From: Altererythrobacter xiamenensis
GTDB taxonomy: Bacteria; Pseudomonadota; Alphaproteobacteria; Sphingomonadales; Sphingomonadaceae
DNA length: 64,000 nt
Assembly (NCBI RefSeq): GCF_900177715.1
Contig: NZ_FXWG01000002.1
Location: 62,001 to 126,000, forward strand
Direction of reading: 5' to 3'
Positions 36,408-45,174 of this stretch are shown in pieces (position 1 is the stretch's first letter; every line of letters starts with the position of its first letter). The position numbers were made by a program, and so were the translations under genes. The notes under the pieces were generated by a model, which was not told the origin of the DNA, did no database searches, and worked only from the letters and a program-made list of their open reading frames with translations.

Positions 36408-37778
36408 ATGATCCGATCGATTCTATTCGCAGGGACGGCCCTCGCGATGTCCGCCTGCACGGCCACAGGTGACGGCGGTTCTTCCGTCGAAAGCGCTTCT
36501 GTTGCGCCTGCTGGAGCCGGGTCGGCCTCAGCGCCTTACCCCTCCACCTACGAAGCCTATCCGGGCACTCCGACGGCGCTCGTCGGCGCGACCGTCTTCG
36601 ACGGCACCGGGCGGCAGTTCGAGAATACCACGGTGCTGTTCAGGGACGGACGGGTTGAAGCGGTGGGAACGGGCCTAGATACCGCGGGCTACACGGTGAT
36701 CGACGGATCGGGCAAGTTCGTGACACCTGGCGTGATCGATATCCATTCGCACCTTGGCGATTACCCATCGCCCAGCGTCGATGCGCATTCGGATGGCAAT
36801 GAGGCGACCGATCCGACCACGCCCGATGTCTGGGCCGAGCATTCGGTCTGGCCGCAGGACCCCGGATTCAGCCGCGCGCTCGCCAATGGCGGTGTCACCG
36901 CTCTCCAGATCCTGCCGGGCTCTGCCAACCTGATGGGCGGCCGCTCGGTCACGCTCAAGAACGTGCCGGCGCGCACCGTGCAGGGAATGAAGTTCCCCGG
37001 CGCGCCATATGGTTTCAAGATGGCTTGCGGGGAAAATCCCAAGCGCGTTTACGGCAATCGCAACCGCACGCCTTCGACACGGATGGGCAATTTCGCGGTC
37101 AACCGCCAGACCTGGCTCGATGCGAAAGCCTATGACGGCGAGAAGCGCGACCTTGGCAAGGAAACGCTGCAGGGCGTGCTCGCAGGCGAAATCCTCGTCC
37201 ACAACCACTGCTACCGCGCCGACGAGATGGCGCTCGTCATGGATATGGCCAAGGAGATGGGATACCGCGTCTCCGCCTTCCACCACGCGGTCGAAAGCTA
37301 CAAGATCGGCGACCTGCTGCGCGAGAATGACGTGTGTAGCGCAATCTGGGCCGACTGGTACGGCTTCAAGATGGAAAGCTATGACGGCATTCCGGAAAAT
37401 GGCGCACTGCTGCAGCAGGCTGGTGCATGCGTCGTGATCCATTCCGACAGCGACCAGGGCATCCAGCGGCTCAATCAGGAAGCGGCAAAGGCACAGGCGG
37501 CGGGCCGCCGCATGGGCATCGACATTCCCGATGGTGAAGTCGTCCGCTGGTTCACGCTGAACGCCGCCAAGGCAATGGGCATCGATGCGATGACCGGCAG
37601 CCTGGAGCCGGGCAAGATGGCCGATGTCGTCTTGTGGAACGGCGATCCGCTGTCAGTCTATTCACGCCCCGAGAAGGTCTGGATCGATGGCGCGTTGATG
37701 TTCGATTCCGCCGATCCCAAGCGGCGTCCGGTGAGCGATTTCGAGCTTGGCCAGCCCGGTGAAGGAGATGTGAAATGA
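36408..37778 (+). CDS. Amidohydrolase, lipoprotein
   Basis: A 456-residue imidazolonepropionase/prolidase-type amidohydrolase. An N-terminal signal ends in AMSACTAT (lipobox). PGVIDIHSHLGDY near 115 provides the HxH metal ligands. ILVHNHCYRADEM and AFHHAVESYK give further His ligands, and VIHSDSD near 345 gives the aspartate. The start at 36408 has a GAGGAA ribosome site; a TTG four codons upstream is less likely. The stop overlaps the next amidohydrolase (ATGA). The substrate is probably a dipeptide or cyclic amide. Confidence 0.9.
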   Translation: MIRSILFAGTALAMSACTATGDGGSSVESASVAPAGAGSASAPYPSTYEAYPGTPTALVGATVFDGTGRQFENTTVLFRDGRVEAVGTGLDTAGYTVIDGSGKFVTPGVIDIHSHLGDYPSPSVDAHSDGNEATDPTTPDVWAEHSVWPQDPGFSRALANGGVTALQILPGSANLMGGRSVTLKNVPARTVQGMKFPGAPYGFKMACGENPKRVYGNRNRTPSTRMGNFAVNRQTWLDAKAYDGEKRDLGKETLQGVLAGEILVHNHCYRADEMALVMDMAKEMGYRVSAFHHAVESYKIGDLLRENDVCSAIWADWYGFKMESYDGIPENGALLQQAGACVVIHSDSDQGIQRLNQEAAKAQAAGRRMGIDIPDGEVVRWFTLNAAKAMGIDAMTGSLEPGKMADVVLWNGDPLSVYSRPEKVWIDGALMFDSADPKRRPVSDFELGQPGEGDVK

Positions 37779-39061
37779 AGCGCGCGCTGAAACTTGCAGT
37801 CTCCGCTTTCGCCCTCATGGCTGTGCCTGCGGCGGCGCAGAATGTCGCCATCACCAACGCCACCGTCGCGACCGGTGACGGAAGCGAGCCGATCGAAGGT
37901 GCGACGGTCGTCGTGCGAGGCGGCAAGGTTGTCGCAGCCGGCACCGGTGTGACCGTTCCGGCGGGTATGCAGACAATCGACGGCAGCGGCCTCTGGGTCA
38001 CCCCCGGCCTCGTCGCGGCGGTCACCGATCTGGGCCTGTGGGACGTCGGCGCTGTCAGCGAGAGCAATGACATCTCCGCAAGCGATGCGCGCTTCAGCGC
38101 TGCGCTCGATGTCGCTCCCGCGATCAATCCCGAGAGCCAGCATATCAAGCTCGGGCGCGCGAACGGGATTACCCGCGCTGCAGTCACCGGCAACCCCTCG
38201 GGCGCGATCTTCAGCGGTCAGGGAGCCGTGATCGACCTCGGGGCAGACGGCGACGCGATAACGCGCGCCCGCGCCTTTCAGTCCGTCACGCTGTCCGAAC
38301 GCGGAGCGCGCATTGCAGGGGGCAGCCGCACGGCTAGTCATGCCGAGCTGCGCAACGCCCTGCGGGAGGCGAGCGACTTCGCAGCCGGTCGCTGGAGCGG
38401 CGAGGACAACCTTCTGACCCGTGCCGATGCCGAGGCGCTTGCCCCGGTCGTGGCCGGCGAGCAAAAGCTTTTCGTCCATGCCCACCGGACCTCGGACTTG
38501 CGTGCAGTGCTCGGGCTCACCCGGGAATTTCCGCGGCTCGACATCGTGCTGGTCGGCGCAACCGAGGGGTGGCGCGTGGCTGAGGAGATCGCCGCAGCAG
38601 GCGTACCGGTGATTGCCGAGAGTCTGCAGGACCTGCCCGACCGCTTCGAGCAATTGGCCGCCACCCAGAACAACATCGGACGGATGCGCGCAGCTGGCGT
38701 GAATGTCTCGGTCGATGCCTCCACGATCGAGAACGTGCATCACCTCACGCAGCATGCCGGCAACCTCGTTGCGCTTTCGCGTGTGCCGCGCGCTACCGGT
38801 CTGAGCTGGGGCGAGGCGCTGGCGTCGATCACGTCGCGCCCTGCGGAAGCGATCGGGATGGGCGGCAGGATCGGAGTGCTGAAGTCGGGCGCTGCAGGTG
38901 ATCTAGTCCTTTGGAATGGCGATCCGCTCGAGCTCTCCTCGACACCCGTGAGGGTTTTCATCGATGGAATCGAACAGCCGCTCGACAGCCATCAGAGCCG
39001 CCTGCGGGAGCGCTATCGCGATCTCGATGAAGGTGATTTGCCCAAGGCCTACGACTGGTAA
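37775..39061 (+). CDS. Amidohydrolase paralogue with degenerate metal site, exported
   Basis: A 428-residue protein with a cleaved-type signal peptide (MAVPAAAQ). It has the same overall layout as the upstream protein, including a C-terminal LKSGAAGDLVLWNGDPLE block. At the place where the upstream protein has DIHSHLG, this one reads PGLVAAVTDLGLWD, so the HxH ligands are absent. The first gene's IHSDSD is SVDAST here. It may be a catalytically altered or regulatory subunit that pairs with the first amidohydrolase. Coupled translation (ATGA overlap) supports a heteromer. Confidence 0.85.
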   Translation: MKRALKLAVSAFALMAVPAAAQNVAITNATVATGDGSEPIEGATVVVRGGKVVAAGTGVTVPAGMQTIDGSGLWVTPGLVAAVTDLGLWDVGAVSESNDISASDARFSAALDVAPAINPESQHIKLGRANGITRAAVTGNPSGAIFSGQGAVIDLGADGDAITRARAFQSVTLSERGARIAGGSRTASHAELRNALREASDFAAGRWSGEDNLLTRADAEALAPVVAGEQKLFVHAHRTSDLRAVLGLTREFPRLDIVLVGATEGWRVAEEIAAAGVPVIAESLQDLPDRFEQLAATQNNIGRMRAAGVNVSVDASTIENVHHLTQHAGNLVALSRVPRATGLSWGEALASITSRPAEAIGMGGRIGVLKSGAAGDLVLWNGDPLELSSTPVRVFIDGIEQPLDSHQSRLRERYRDLDEGDLPKAYDW

Positions 39062-39083
39062 AACAGGCTCTCTGCGATTTTGG

Positions 39084-39098
39084 GTTGCAATCTGCAAC
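39084..39098. promoter_or_regulatory. Inverted repeat upstream of nnrU
   Basis: GTTGCA-ATC-TGCAAC, a perfect 6-bp inverted repeat with a 3-bp centre, 35 bp before the NnrU start. It is a possible regulator site. It is not an FNR or NnrR-type TTGAT/ATCAA box. Confidence 0.35.
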
Positions 39099-39132
39099 TT
39101 AGTGTGGTTTTCTCCGACCAAGGGAGAAGGCC

Positions 39133-39810
39133 ATGCCGGATGTACTTGCAGAACTTATCGCGGCGAATGTGACTTTCGTCGGCACCCATTTTGCCATGTC
39201 GCATCCGCTACGGGCGCCGATGGTGCGGTTGTTCGGCGAAAAGCTGTTCCCCGCGATTTATTCGATCGTGAGTGCGGCTGCGCTCGCCTGGATTTACTTC
39301 GCCTTCAAGGCCATGCCCTCCGCCGATCTCGGCGGAAGCGGGACCATCGGTTGGGTGCTCGCGACACTGCTGATGATCCCTGCCATGATCCTTCTCGCGG
39401 GGTCCTTTGCAGGCAACCCGGCTCTGCCCCACCCCGGCGCCGAAAAGCAGGCTCATGCCGAACCCAAGGGCGTGTTCAAGGTGACGCGCCATCCGATGAT
39501 GTGGGCCTTCGGCCTCTGGGCGCTATCGCATATGCTGCTGTTCTGGAGCACGCGCACCATGATCACCGCCGGATCGATGGGCTTTCTCGCCCTGGTCGGT
39601 GCGCATATGCAGGACCTCAAGAAGCGCGTGCTGATGGGCGACGCGTGGTACGCCTGGGAATCGAAAACGAGTTACTGGCCGCGGCTTGGAGCGATCTTTT
39701 CGATTGGCTGGCTGTGGTGGGCGATCGGTATCGCCCTGTGGCTCGCCTTGAGTTGGGCGCATATCCCGGCCGACGGCATACCGGCAGGTGTCTTCCGCTG
39801 GATCGGCTAA
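39133..39810 (+). CDS. NnrU-family membrane protein
   Basis: A 225-residue protein with about six membrane helices. NVTFVGTHFAMSHPLRAPMV near the N terminus and FKVTRHPMMWAFGLWALSHMLL near 115 are the NnrU blocks, with histidines in or near the membrane. NnrU was first linked to denitrification, but homologues are common in non-denitrifiers and resemble isoprenylcysteine-methyltransferase-like folds. No nitrogen-oxide genes lie nearby. It ends 6 nt before the convergent enoyl-CoA hydratase gene. Confidence 0.9.
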   Translation: MPDVLAELIAANVTFVGTHFAMSHPLRAPMVRLFGEKLFPAIYSIVSAAALAWIYFAFKAMPSADLGGSGTIGWVLATLLMIPAMILLAGSFAGNPALPHPGAEKQAHAEPKGVFKVTRHPMMWAFGLWALSHMLLFWSTRTMITAGSMGFLALVGAHMQDLKKRVLMGDAWYAWESKTSYWPRLGAIFSIGWLWWAIGIALWLALSWAHIPADGIPAGVFRWIG

Positions 39811-39816
39811 CCCGGA

Positions 39817-40614
39817 CTAAACGCCTTTGAAATCGGCGGCGCGTTTTTCGAGCAGCGCGTCGATCCCTTCCATGTGATCGTCGGTCAGGTGCATCAGCGC
39901 CTGTGTGTTCGCCGCCATTTCCAGCGCCGTATCGTAGGTGACCGAGCGGCCCTGCCGCATCAGGTTCTTGGCATGGCGAAGGGCATGCGGCGGCATGGCG
40001 GCGATCTTCTTCGCTAGACTCTGCGCTTCGTCCATCAGGCTATCGCCATCGACCACGCGGCTAACGAGGCCCCAGTCGAGCGCCGTCTGCGCATCGATCA
40101 CATCGCCGGTATAGAACAGCTCCGCCGCGCGCGCCTCGCCGATGATCCGCGGGAGGATCCATGTGCCGCCGTCGCCGGGGATGATGCCGAGCTTGAGGAA
40201 AGTGACGCCGAACTTCGCTCGGTCGCTGGAAATGCGGATATCGCCGAGGCAGGCGAGGTCGCAGCCGAGCCCTATGGCCGGGCCATTCACTGCGGCGATC
40301 AGCGGAACGCGCAAGCCGTATAGCGCGCGCAGCACCTTGTGGATGTTGTTGCGATAGCCGTCGGAAATCTCGGGCGCGGTACCGCCGAAGGTGCCGGTCC
40401 GCTCCTTCATCGCCTTAATGTCACCGCCGGCGCTGAACGCGCGCCCGGCGCCGGTCAGGATGACGCAGCGCACGCCCAAGTCGGCATTGATCGCATCGCA
40501 CGCCTCGGCAAAGGCGTCGCCGTCGCCTTTCGCTCCCAAAGGATTCATCGTGTCGGGACGGTCGAGCGTCAGCGTGGTGACGTGTTCAGCGGCTTCGATC
40601 TTCAGCAAGGACAT
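39817..40614 (-). CDS. Enoyl-CoA hydratase / isomerase family protein
   Basis: A 265-residue crotonase-fold protein. It has the oxyanion-hole blocks GRAFSAGGDIKAM (about 60) and NGPAIGLGCDLACLGDIRI (about 108), followed by FLKLGIIPGDGGTWILPRIIGEARAAEL. A Gly-Asp (GDGG) stands where canonical hydratases place a catalytic Glu, so the exact reaction (hydratase, isomerase or other) is uncertain. It begins 48 nt downstream of the GDT1-like gene on the same strand. Confidence 0.9.
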   Translation of the reverse strand: MSLLKIEAAEHVTTLTLDRPDTMNPLGAKGDGDAFAEACDAINADLGVRCVILTGAGRAFSAGGDIKAMKERTGTFGGTAPEISDGYRNNIHKVLRALYGLRVPLIAAVNGPAIGLGCDLACLGDIRISSDRAKFGVTFLKLGIIPGDGGTWILPRIIGEARAAELFYTGDVIDAQTALDWGLVSRVVDGDSLMDEAQSLAKKIAAMPPHALRHAKNLMRQGRSVTYDTALEMAANTQALMHLTDDHMEGIDALLEKRAADFKGV

Positions 40615-40662
40615 GGCGTTGTCTCCTCTCTCCGCTGCCCATGCCAGCCTTGCAGCGGCACG

Positions 40663-41232
40663 TCACCCCAATCCGGCGGTTTCGACGATGACCCAGATCC
40701 CGATGGCGAGGAAGAGCAGTGCAGCGATGGTGCGCATCAGGCCGAGCGACAGGCGCTCCACCAGCCGGTGGCCGAGAAATACGGCAGGGACATTGGCGAT
40801 CATCATGCCAAGCGTGGTGCCGATGGTGACGAGCACGACATCCTGAAATTGCGCGGCGAGAGCGATGGTCGCCACTTGCGTCTTGTCGCCAATTTCGACG
40901 AGGAAGAACGCAATCGTCGTGGTCAGGAACGCGCCGAAACGCGGAGTTTTCTGCTCCTCGTCGTCGAGCTTGTCGGGCACGAGCGTCCATGCCGCCATCG
41001 CGATAAAGCTTAAGCCGACCGCGTAGCGAAACCACTCACCTTCGAGCAGGTTGGCGACAGACTGCCCAACCAGGGCCGCGATGCCGTGATTGGCCAGCGT
41101 TGCCACCAGGATGCCGAGTATGATCGGCACAGGCTTGCGGAAACGCGCGGCCAGGACAATCGCCAGTAGCATCGTCTTGTCGCCAATCTCGGCCAAGGCA
41201 ACGACTGCTGTAGAGGTGATGACGGCTTCCAA
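40663..41232 (-). CDS. TMEM165/GDT1-family cation (Mn2+/Ca2+) transporter
   Basis: A 189-residue, six-helix membrane protein with the duplicated family motif ExGDK: ALAEIGDKTMLLAIVLAARF near the start and FLVEIGDKTQVATIALAAQF in the second half. The family exports Mn2+ or exchanges Ca2+/Mn2+ for protons. I chose TTG 41232 as start because GGAG lies 7 nt upstream and the first motif follows closely; no ATG or GTG fits. It is divergent from the MgtC-like gene, with only 53 bp between them. Confidence 0.88.
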   Translation of the reverse strand: MEAVITSTAVVALAEIGDKTMLLAIVLAARFRKPVPIILGILVATLANHGIAALVGQSVANLLEGEWFRYAVGLSFIAMAAWTLVPDKLDDEEQKTPRFGAFLTTTIAFFLVEIGDKTQVATIALAAQFQDVVLVTIGTTLGMMIANVPAVFLGHRLVERLSLGLMRTIAALLFLAIGIWVIVETAGLG

Positions 41233-41273
41233 GCGATACTCCAGATATGGGGAAACATTAGGGGGAGGACAGC

Positions 41274-41285
41274 GTAGATATCTAC
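41274..41285. promoter_or_regulatory. Perfect 12-bp palindrome between GDT1-like and mgtC-like genes
   Basis: GTAGATATCTAC abuts the ATG of the MgtC-like gene and lies 41 bp upstream of the exporter start, in a 53-bp divergent gap. A repressor bound here could control both genes. Confidence 0.4.
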
Positions 41286-41777
41286 ATGGATGCATTCACG
41301 CCGGAAACGATGAGTTGGGAAGTCGCAGGAATGCGGCTGTTTTTCGCAACTCTTCTTCCACTAATGATCGGGCTGGAGCGCTTTCTGCGCCGCAAGCCGA
41401 TCGATTTCCGCCCCTTCGTCATCATCTCCGTCGGCGCATGCGGACTGGTCATGGCATCGATCGAGATGCTGCAATCCGTCACCGACTCCAACTCGAATAT
41501 CGACCCGACGCGCGTCATCGAAGGGGTCATTACCGGCATTGGCTTCCTCGGTGCAGGGGCGATGTTCCGTCAGGGTAACTTTGTCCAGGGTGCAGGCTCG
41601 GCCGCCTCGATCTGGGTGGCAGGAGCGATCGGGCTGACCTGCGGCATGGGCGAAATCTGGCTGGGCATCGCGATATCGCTGATCGTGCTCATCCTGCTGA
41701 TTGCCAGCGGGCCCTTTACGTCGAAATGGGACCCCGACGCGCACGCGACCAAGGATGATAGCGACTCAGGCCAATAA
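41286..41777 (+). CDS. MgtC/SapB-family membrane protein
   Basis: A 163-residue protein with four or five helices. FFATLLPLMIGLERFLRRKPIDFRPFVIISVGACG and TRVIEGVITGIGFLGAGAMFRQGN are the MgtC/SapB blocks, with the conserved arginines and the GFLGAG turn. It lacks the C-terminal ACT-like domain of virulence MgtC. The family is tied to magnesium limitation and membrane potential. Pairing with a GDT1-type exporter suggests a divalent-cation stress locus. Confidence 0.9.
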   Translation: MDAFTPETMSWEVAGMRLFFATLLPLMIGLERFLRRKPIDFRPFVIISVGACGLVMASIEMLQSVTDSNSNIDPTRVIEGVITGIGFLGAGAMFRQGNFVQGAGSAASIWVAGAIGLTCGMGEIWLGIAISLIVLILLIASGPFTSKWDPDAHATKDDSDSGQ

Positions 41778-41793
41778 ACCTTACCGCCTGTTT

Positions 41794-43719
41794 TCAGGCC
41801 CGCGCCTCTTCGACACCTGCCGAATTATGCCGCAGCGCCTTGAGCACCGTATCGACGATGTGCGGGGCGTTGAGGCCCGCCTCGTCATACTGCTTGTCCG
41901 GCGAGTCCTGATCCTGGAAAACATCGGGCAGGCGCATGGTGCGAATTTTCAGACCGTTGTCGGTCAGGCCCTCGTCCGAAGCGAAGGTAAGGACATGGGC
42001 GCCGAGGCCGCCAACCGCGCCTTCTTCCACCGTCACCACAACCTCGTGAGTCTTCATCAGGCGTTCGATCAGATCGGTGTCGAGCGGCTTGGCGAAGCGC
42101 ATGTCGGCCACTGTCGTCGATAGCCCCTTGGCCTCAAGCTGGTCGGCTGCCTTCAATGCTTCGGCGAGACGCGCACCCAGCGAGAGGATCGCGACCTTGC
42201 TGCCTTCGCGAACCACGCGCCCCTTGCCGATTTCGAGTTTCTGCGGGGTTTCGGGCAGTTCCACGCCGACGCCGTTGCCGCGCGGATAGCGGAACGCGAT
42301 CGGTCCCTCGTCATGTTCTGCGGCGGTATAGGTCATGTGGACCAGTTCCGCCTCGTCGGCGGCGGCCATCACGACGAAATTGGGCAGCGTCGCGAGATAG
42401 GTGATGTCGAAACTGCCGGCATGCGTCGAGCCGTCGGCCCCGACCAGCCCGGCGCGGTCGATCGCAAAGCGAACCGGCAGATTCTGGATCGCGACATCGT
42501 GAACGACCTGGTCGTAGGCGCGCTGCAGGAAGGTGGAATAGATTGCGGCAAAGGGCCGCATGCCCTGCGCAGCGAGCCCGGCTGCAAAAGTGACGCCGTG
42601 CTGTTCGGCGATACCGACATCGAAGGCGCGCTCGGGATGGGCCTTGGCAAAGCGGTCAACGCCCGTGCCGCTCGGCATTGCTGCCGTGATCGCGCAAATG
42701 CGCCTGTCCGTGTCGGCCAGCTTGGCGAGCGTGTCGCCGAAAACATTCTGATACGCGGGGGGACCGCTCGCGCTTTTCGCTTTCTCTCCGGTCACCACAT
42801 CGAACTTGGGCACGCCATGGTATTTGTCGGCGCTGTTTTCGGCTGGGGCATAACCCTTGCCCTTGGTCGTCACGACATGGATCAGGACCGGGCCTTCCTC
42901 GGCGTCGCGAACATTCTCGAGGACCGGGATGAGGTGGTCGAGGTTGTGGCCGTCGATCGGGCCGACATAATAGAAGCCCAGCTCTTCGAACAGCGTCCCG
43001 CCGGTCACCATACCGCGGGTGTATTCCTCGGCCTTGTCGAGCGCCTTGTGCACCCGGCGCGACAGCTTGGAGGTCACCTTCGAGGCAAGGCTCCTGAGGC
43101 CGAGATATTCGCTCGAGGAGACGGTGCGCGCGAGATAGGCCGAAAGCCCGCCCACAGGCGGCGCGATCGACATGTCGTTATCGTTGAGGATCACGACAAG
43201 CCGATTGCCTGCCTGTTCGGCATTGTTCATTGCCTCGTAGGCCATGCCCGCACTCATCGCGCCGTCGCCGATCACCGCGATACCGCGACCCGGCTTGTCG
43301 TTGAGCTTGTTGGCGACGGCAAATCCAAGCGCGGCGGAGATTGAGGTCGAGCTATGGGCCGCACCAAAGGGATCGTATTCGCTCTCGCTGCGCTTGGTAA
43401 AGCCAGATAGCCCGCCACCCTGGCGCAGGGTGCGGATGCGGTCGCGGCGGCCGGTAAGGATCTTGTGCGGATAGCACTGGTGCCCGACGTCCCACACCAG
43501 CTTGTCGTCCGGCGTGTTGAAGACATAGTGGATTGCAACCGTGAGTTCGACCACGCCAAGGCCGGAACCGAGATGTCCGCCAGAGGTGCTGACCGCGTCG
43601 ATCATTTCGGCGCGCAATTCGTCGGAAAGCTGGCGCAGCTGTGATTTATCAAGCCCGCGCAGATCGTCGGGTGTGCCGACTGTGTCCAGCAGCGGGGTCT
43701 TGGGAGGAGACTGACTCAT
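41794..43719 (-). CDS. dxs: 1-deoxy-D-xylulose-5-phosphate synthase
   Basis: A 641-residue thiamine-diphosphate enzyme that joins pyruvate and glyceraldehyde-3-phosphate in the first step of the MEP isoprenoid pathway. [25 protein letters not shown] with the downstream [15 protein letters not shown] forms the ThDP/Mg site (about 150-190). [15 protein letters not shown] near 365 has the catalytic Glu, and [18 protein letters not shown] is the transketolase block. The N-terminal [19 protein letters not shown] is typical. A GGAGGA ribosome site precedes the start. Confidence 0.97.
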   Translation of the reverse strand: MSQSPPKTPLLDTVGTPDDLRGLDKSQLRQLSDELRAEMIDAVSTSGGHLGSGLGVVELTVAIHYVFNTPDDKLVWDVGHQCYPHKILTGRRDRIRTLRQGGGLSGFTKRSESEYDPFGAAHSSTSISAALGFAVANKLNDKPGRGIAVIGDGAMSAGMAYEAMNNAEQAGNRLVVILNDNDMSIAPPVGGLSAYLARTVSSSEYLGLRSLASKVTSKLSRRVHKALDKAEEYTRGMVTGGTLFEELGFYYVGPIDGHNLDHLIPVLENVRDAEEGPVLIHVVTTKGKGYAPAENSADKYHGVPKFDVVTGEKAKSASGPPAYQNVFGDTLAKLADTDRRICAITAAMPSGTGVDRFAKAHPERAFDVGIAEQHGVTFAAGLAAQGMRPFAAIYSTFLQRAYDQVVHDVAIQNLPVRFAIDRAGLVGADGSTHAGSFDITYLATLPNFVVMAAADEAELVHMTYTAAEHDEGPIAFRYPRGNGVGVELPETPQKLEIGKGRVVREGSKVAILSLGARLAEALKAADQLEAKGLSTTVADMRFAKPLDTDLIERLMKTHEVVVTVEEGAVGGLGAHVLTFASDEGLTDNGLKIRTMRLPDVFQDQDSPDKQYDEAGLNAPHIVDTVLKALRHNSAGVEEARA

Positions 43720-43813
43720 GGGATCAGGCCCTTACACGCGAATTGAGAGACTGTCGATGAACCAGCCATCGATGAAAATACACGGCTGGCCGCCAAAAAA
43801 CGCTGGTCGAGCG

Positions 43814-44293
43814 TCATGCGCAAGCCTTGCAAAGGCCGCGAATCTCTATCACCGGGCGTTCCGGCTTGAAGTCGCGCTCCTTGGCGATTGCACGCACCTT
43901 TCGGCTGACATCGTCATTGTCGACATGGGTCGCTTCTCCGCACAGGTCGCAGACCAGAAAGATGCAGTCATGCTCGCAGCCCGGGTGGGTGTTGGCGAGG
44001 AATGCATTGGCGCTCTCGACCCGCATGGCGAGATTGTTCGCCACGAACAGGTCGAGGATGCGGTAGACGCTGTTGGGCGCAACCCGCTTGCCGCGAGCCG
44101 CCGATAGATTGTCGGCAATGTCGTAGGCAGACACCGGGCGATCATGCCTAGCGAGTTCGGTGAATACGCTTTCGCGCATGTCGGTCCATTGCTCACCCGC
44201 TTCGGTCAGCGATTCCTGCGCCGCCTCGACGAGATTCTTGCCCGAATGCTCGTGGTGCGAATGATCGTGGTGTGCTTCTGCGTGCTTGGCCAT
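43814..44293 (-). CDS. zur: Fur-family zinc-responsive regulator (Zur-like)
   Basis: A 159-residue Fur-family repressor with an unusual His-rich N terminus (HHDHSHHEH). A winged HTH (RGKRVAPNSVYRILDLFVANN) follows, then a metal-binding domain with HPGCEHDCIFLVCDLCGEATHV. The structural zinc pairs are CxxC at VCDLC and GLCKACA. This arrangement fits Zur rather than Fur or PerR. The start is at 44293, with an alternative in-frame ATG at 44302. It lies between msrA and dxs on the same strand, not beside znuABC. Confidence 0.85.
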   Translation of the reverse strand: MAKHAEAHHDHSHHEHSGKNLVEAAQESLTEAGEQWTDMRESVFTELARHDRPVSAYDIADNLSAARGKRVAPNSVYRILDLFVANNLAMRVESANAFLANTHPGCEHDCIFLVCDLCGEATHVDNDDVSRKVRAIAKERDFKPERPVIEIRGLCKACA

Positions 44294-44325
44294 CGGACCC
44301 ATATAGGGCGGAACCGCCTGGAGCG

Positions 44326-45009
44326 CTACTTATGGTCGCGCAGGTAGCTGGCGCGGTAATGTTCGGGGAAGAAGCGCTGGAGAGCAGCGACCTTCGGCTT
44401 GTCCCACCGCTGGATATATCCGTGACGCGGGTTCTTCGCCATGAAGTCCTGATGATAGCCCTCTGCCGGGTAGAACTTGCGGTACTTCTCTATCTCCGTG
44501 ACGATCGGACGGTCCCACTTTCCACTCTTCTGCATCTGGTCGAGATAGGCGCTGGCGACCGCGCGCTGTTCTGCGCTCATCGGGACGAGCGCGGCGCGAT
44601 ATTGCGAGCCGACATCGGGGCCCTGCCGGTTCTTCAGCGTGGGGTCGGCGACGACCGAGAAGAAGATCTGCAGCAGTTCGTCATAGCGCACGATCTTGGG
44701 GTCGTAGACGACCCTGACCGCTTCGGCATGGCCGGTGACGCCGGAGTTGGTCGCCTTGTAATTGGCGGTCGCGGCATTGCCGCCATGATAGCCAGATACG
44801 GCGCGCTTCACGCCCTTGGTGTGACTGAATACGCCCTCAACACCCCAGAAACAGCCCCCCGCAAAGACGGCGACCTTGAGGCCTCCCGTTTCCTTGGCAA
44901 TGCGCGCAGGAGCGGGCGCTTCGAAATAGCTTTCGGCAGCAGCGGCAGGCTGCTGGCACCCGGCGAGCGCCAGCCCGAGGGCAGCAGCAATAGGGAAAAG
45001 GGGTTTCAT
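44326..45009 (-). CDS. msrA: Peptide-methionine (S)-S-oxide reductase, lipoprotein
   Basis: A 227-residue MsrA. The lipoprotein signal ends LGLALAGCQQ. The catalytic AGGCFWGVEGVF has the active Cys, followed by SGYHGG, TGHAEAV and the C-terminal KYRKFYPAEGYHQDF. It reduces S-sulfoxides of methionine on envelope proteins. Being a lipoprotein is less usual than cytosolic MsrA and matches the exported msrB in this window. A GGAG ribosome site precedes the start, 9 nt after the small gene upstream. Confidence 0.95.
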   Translation of the reverse strand: MKPLFPIAAALGLALAGCQQPAAAAESYFEAPAPARIAKETGGLKVAVFAGGCFWGVEGVFSHTKGVKRAVSGYHGGNAATANYKATNSGVTGHAEAVRVVYDPKIVRYDELLQIFFSVVADPTLKNRQGPDVGSQYRAALVPMSAEQRAVASAYLDQMQKSGKWDRPIVTEIEKYRKFYPAEGYHQDFMAKNPRHGYIQRWDKPKVAALQRFFPEHYRASYLRDHK

Positions 45010-45018
45010 ATTGTCTCC

Positions 45019-45174
45019 TCAGTCGGAGACGCGTTCAGCCTGATCGGTAGCGGCATAGGCTTCGCTCGAGAACTCGGCGCGCCAATCCTGCGCCGTCATC
45101 GCACCCACCGCAAGTGCGCCCAGCGCGAAGCCGATGCCGAAATTGCGATAAAGGTCGGGTTTGAAAATGCCCAT
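45019..45174 (-). CDS. Small single-helix membrane protein (51 aa) upstream of msrA
   Basis: A 51-residue protein. After MGIFKPDLYRN there is one hydrophobic segment, FGIGFALGALAVGAMTA, and then an acidic tail (EFSSEAYAATDQAERVSD). The ATG at 45174 has a GAGAG ribosome site. Nine nt separate it from msrA, so they are probably one transcript. The family is unknown to me; a small membrane anchor or adaptor is possible. Confidence 0.68.
   Translation of the reverse strand: MGIFKPDLYRNFGIGFALGALAVGAMTAQDWRAEFSSEAYAATDQAERVSD

Noticed and set aside
41233..41285. yybP-ykoY manganese riboswitch before the GDT1-type exporter.
   Set aside because: The gap to the divergent gene is only 53 bp and lacks the aptamer's conserved elements.
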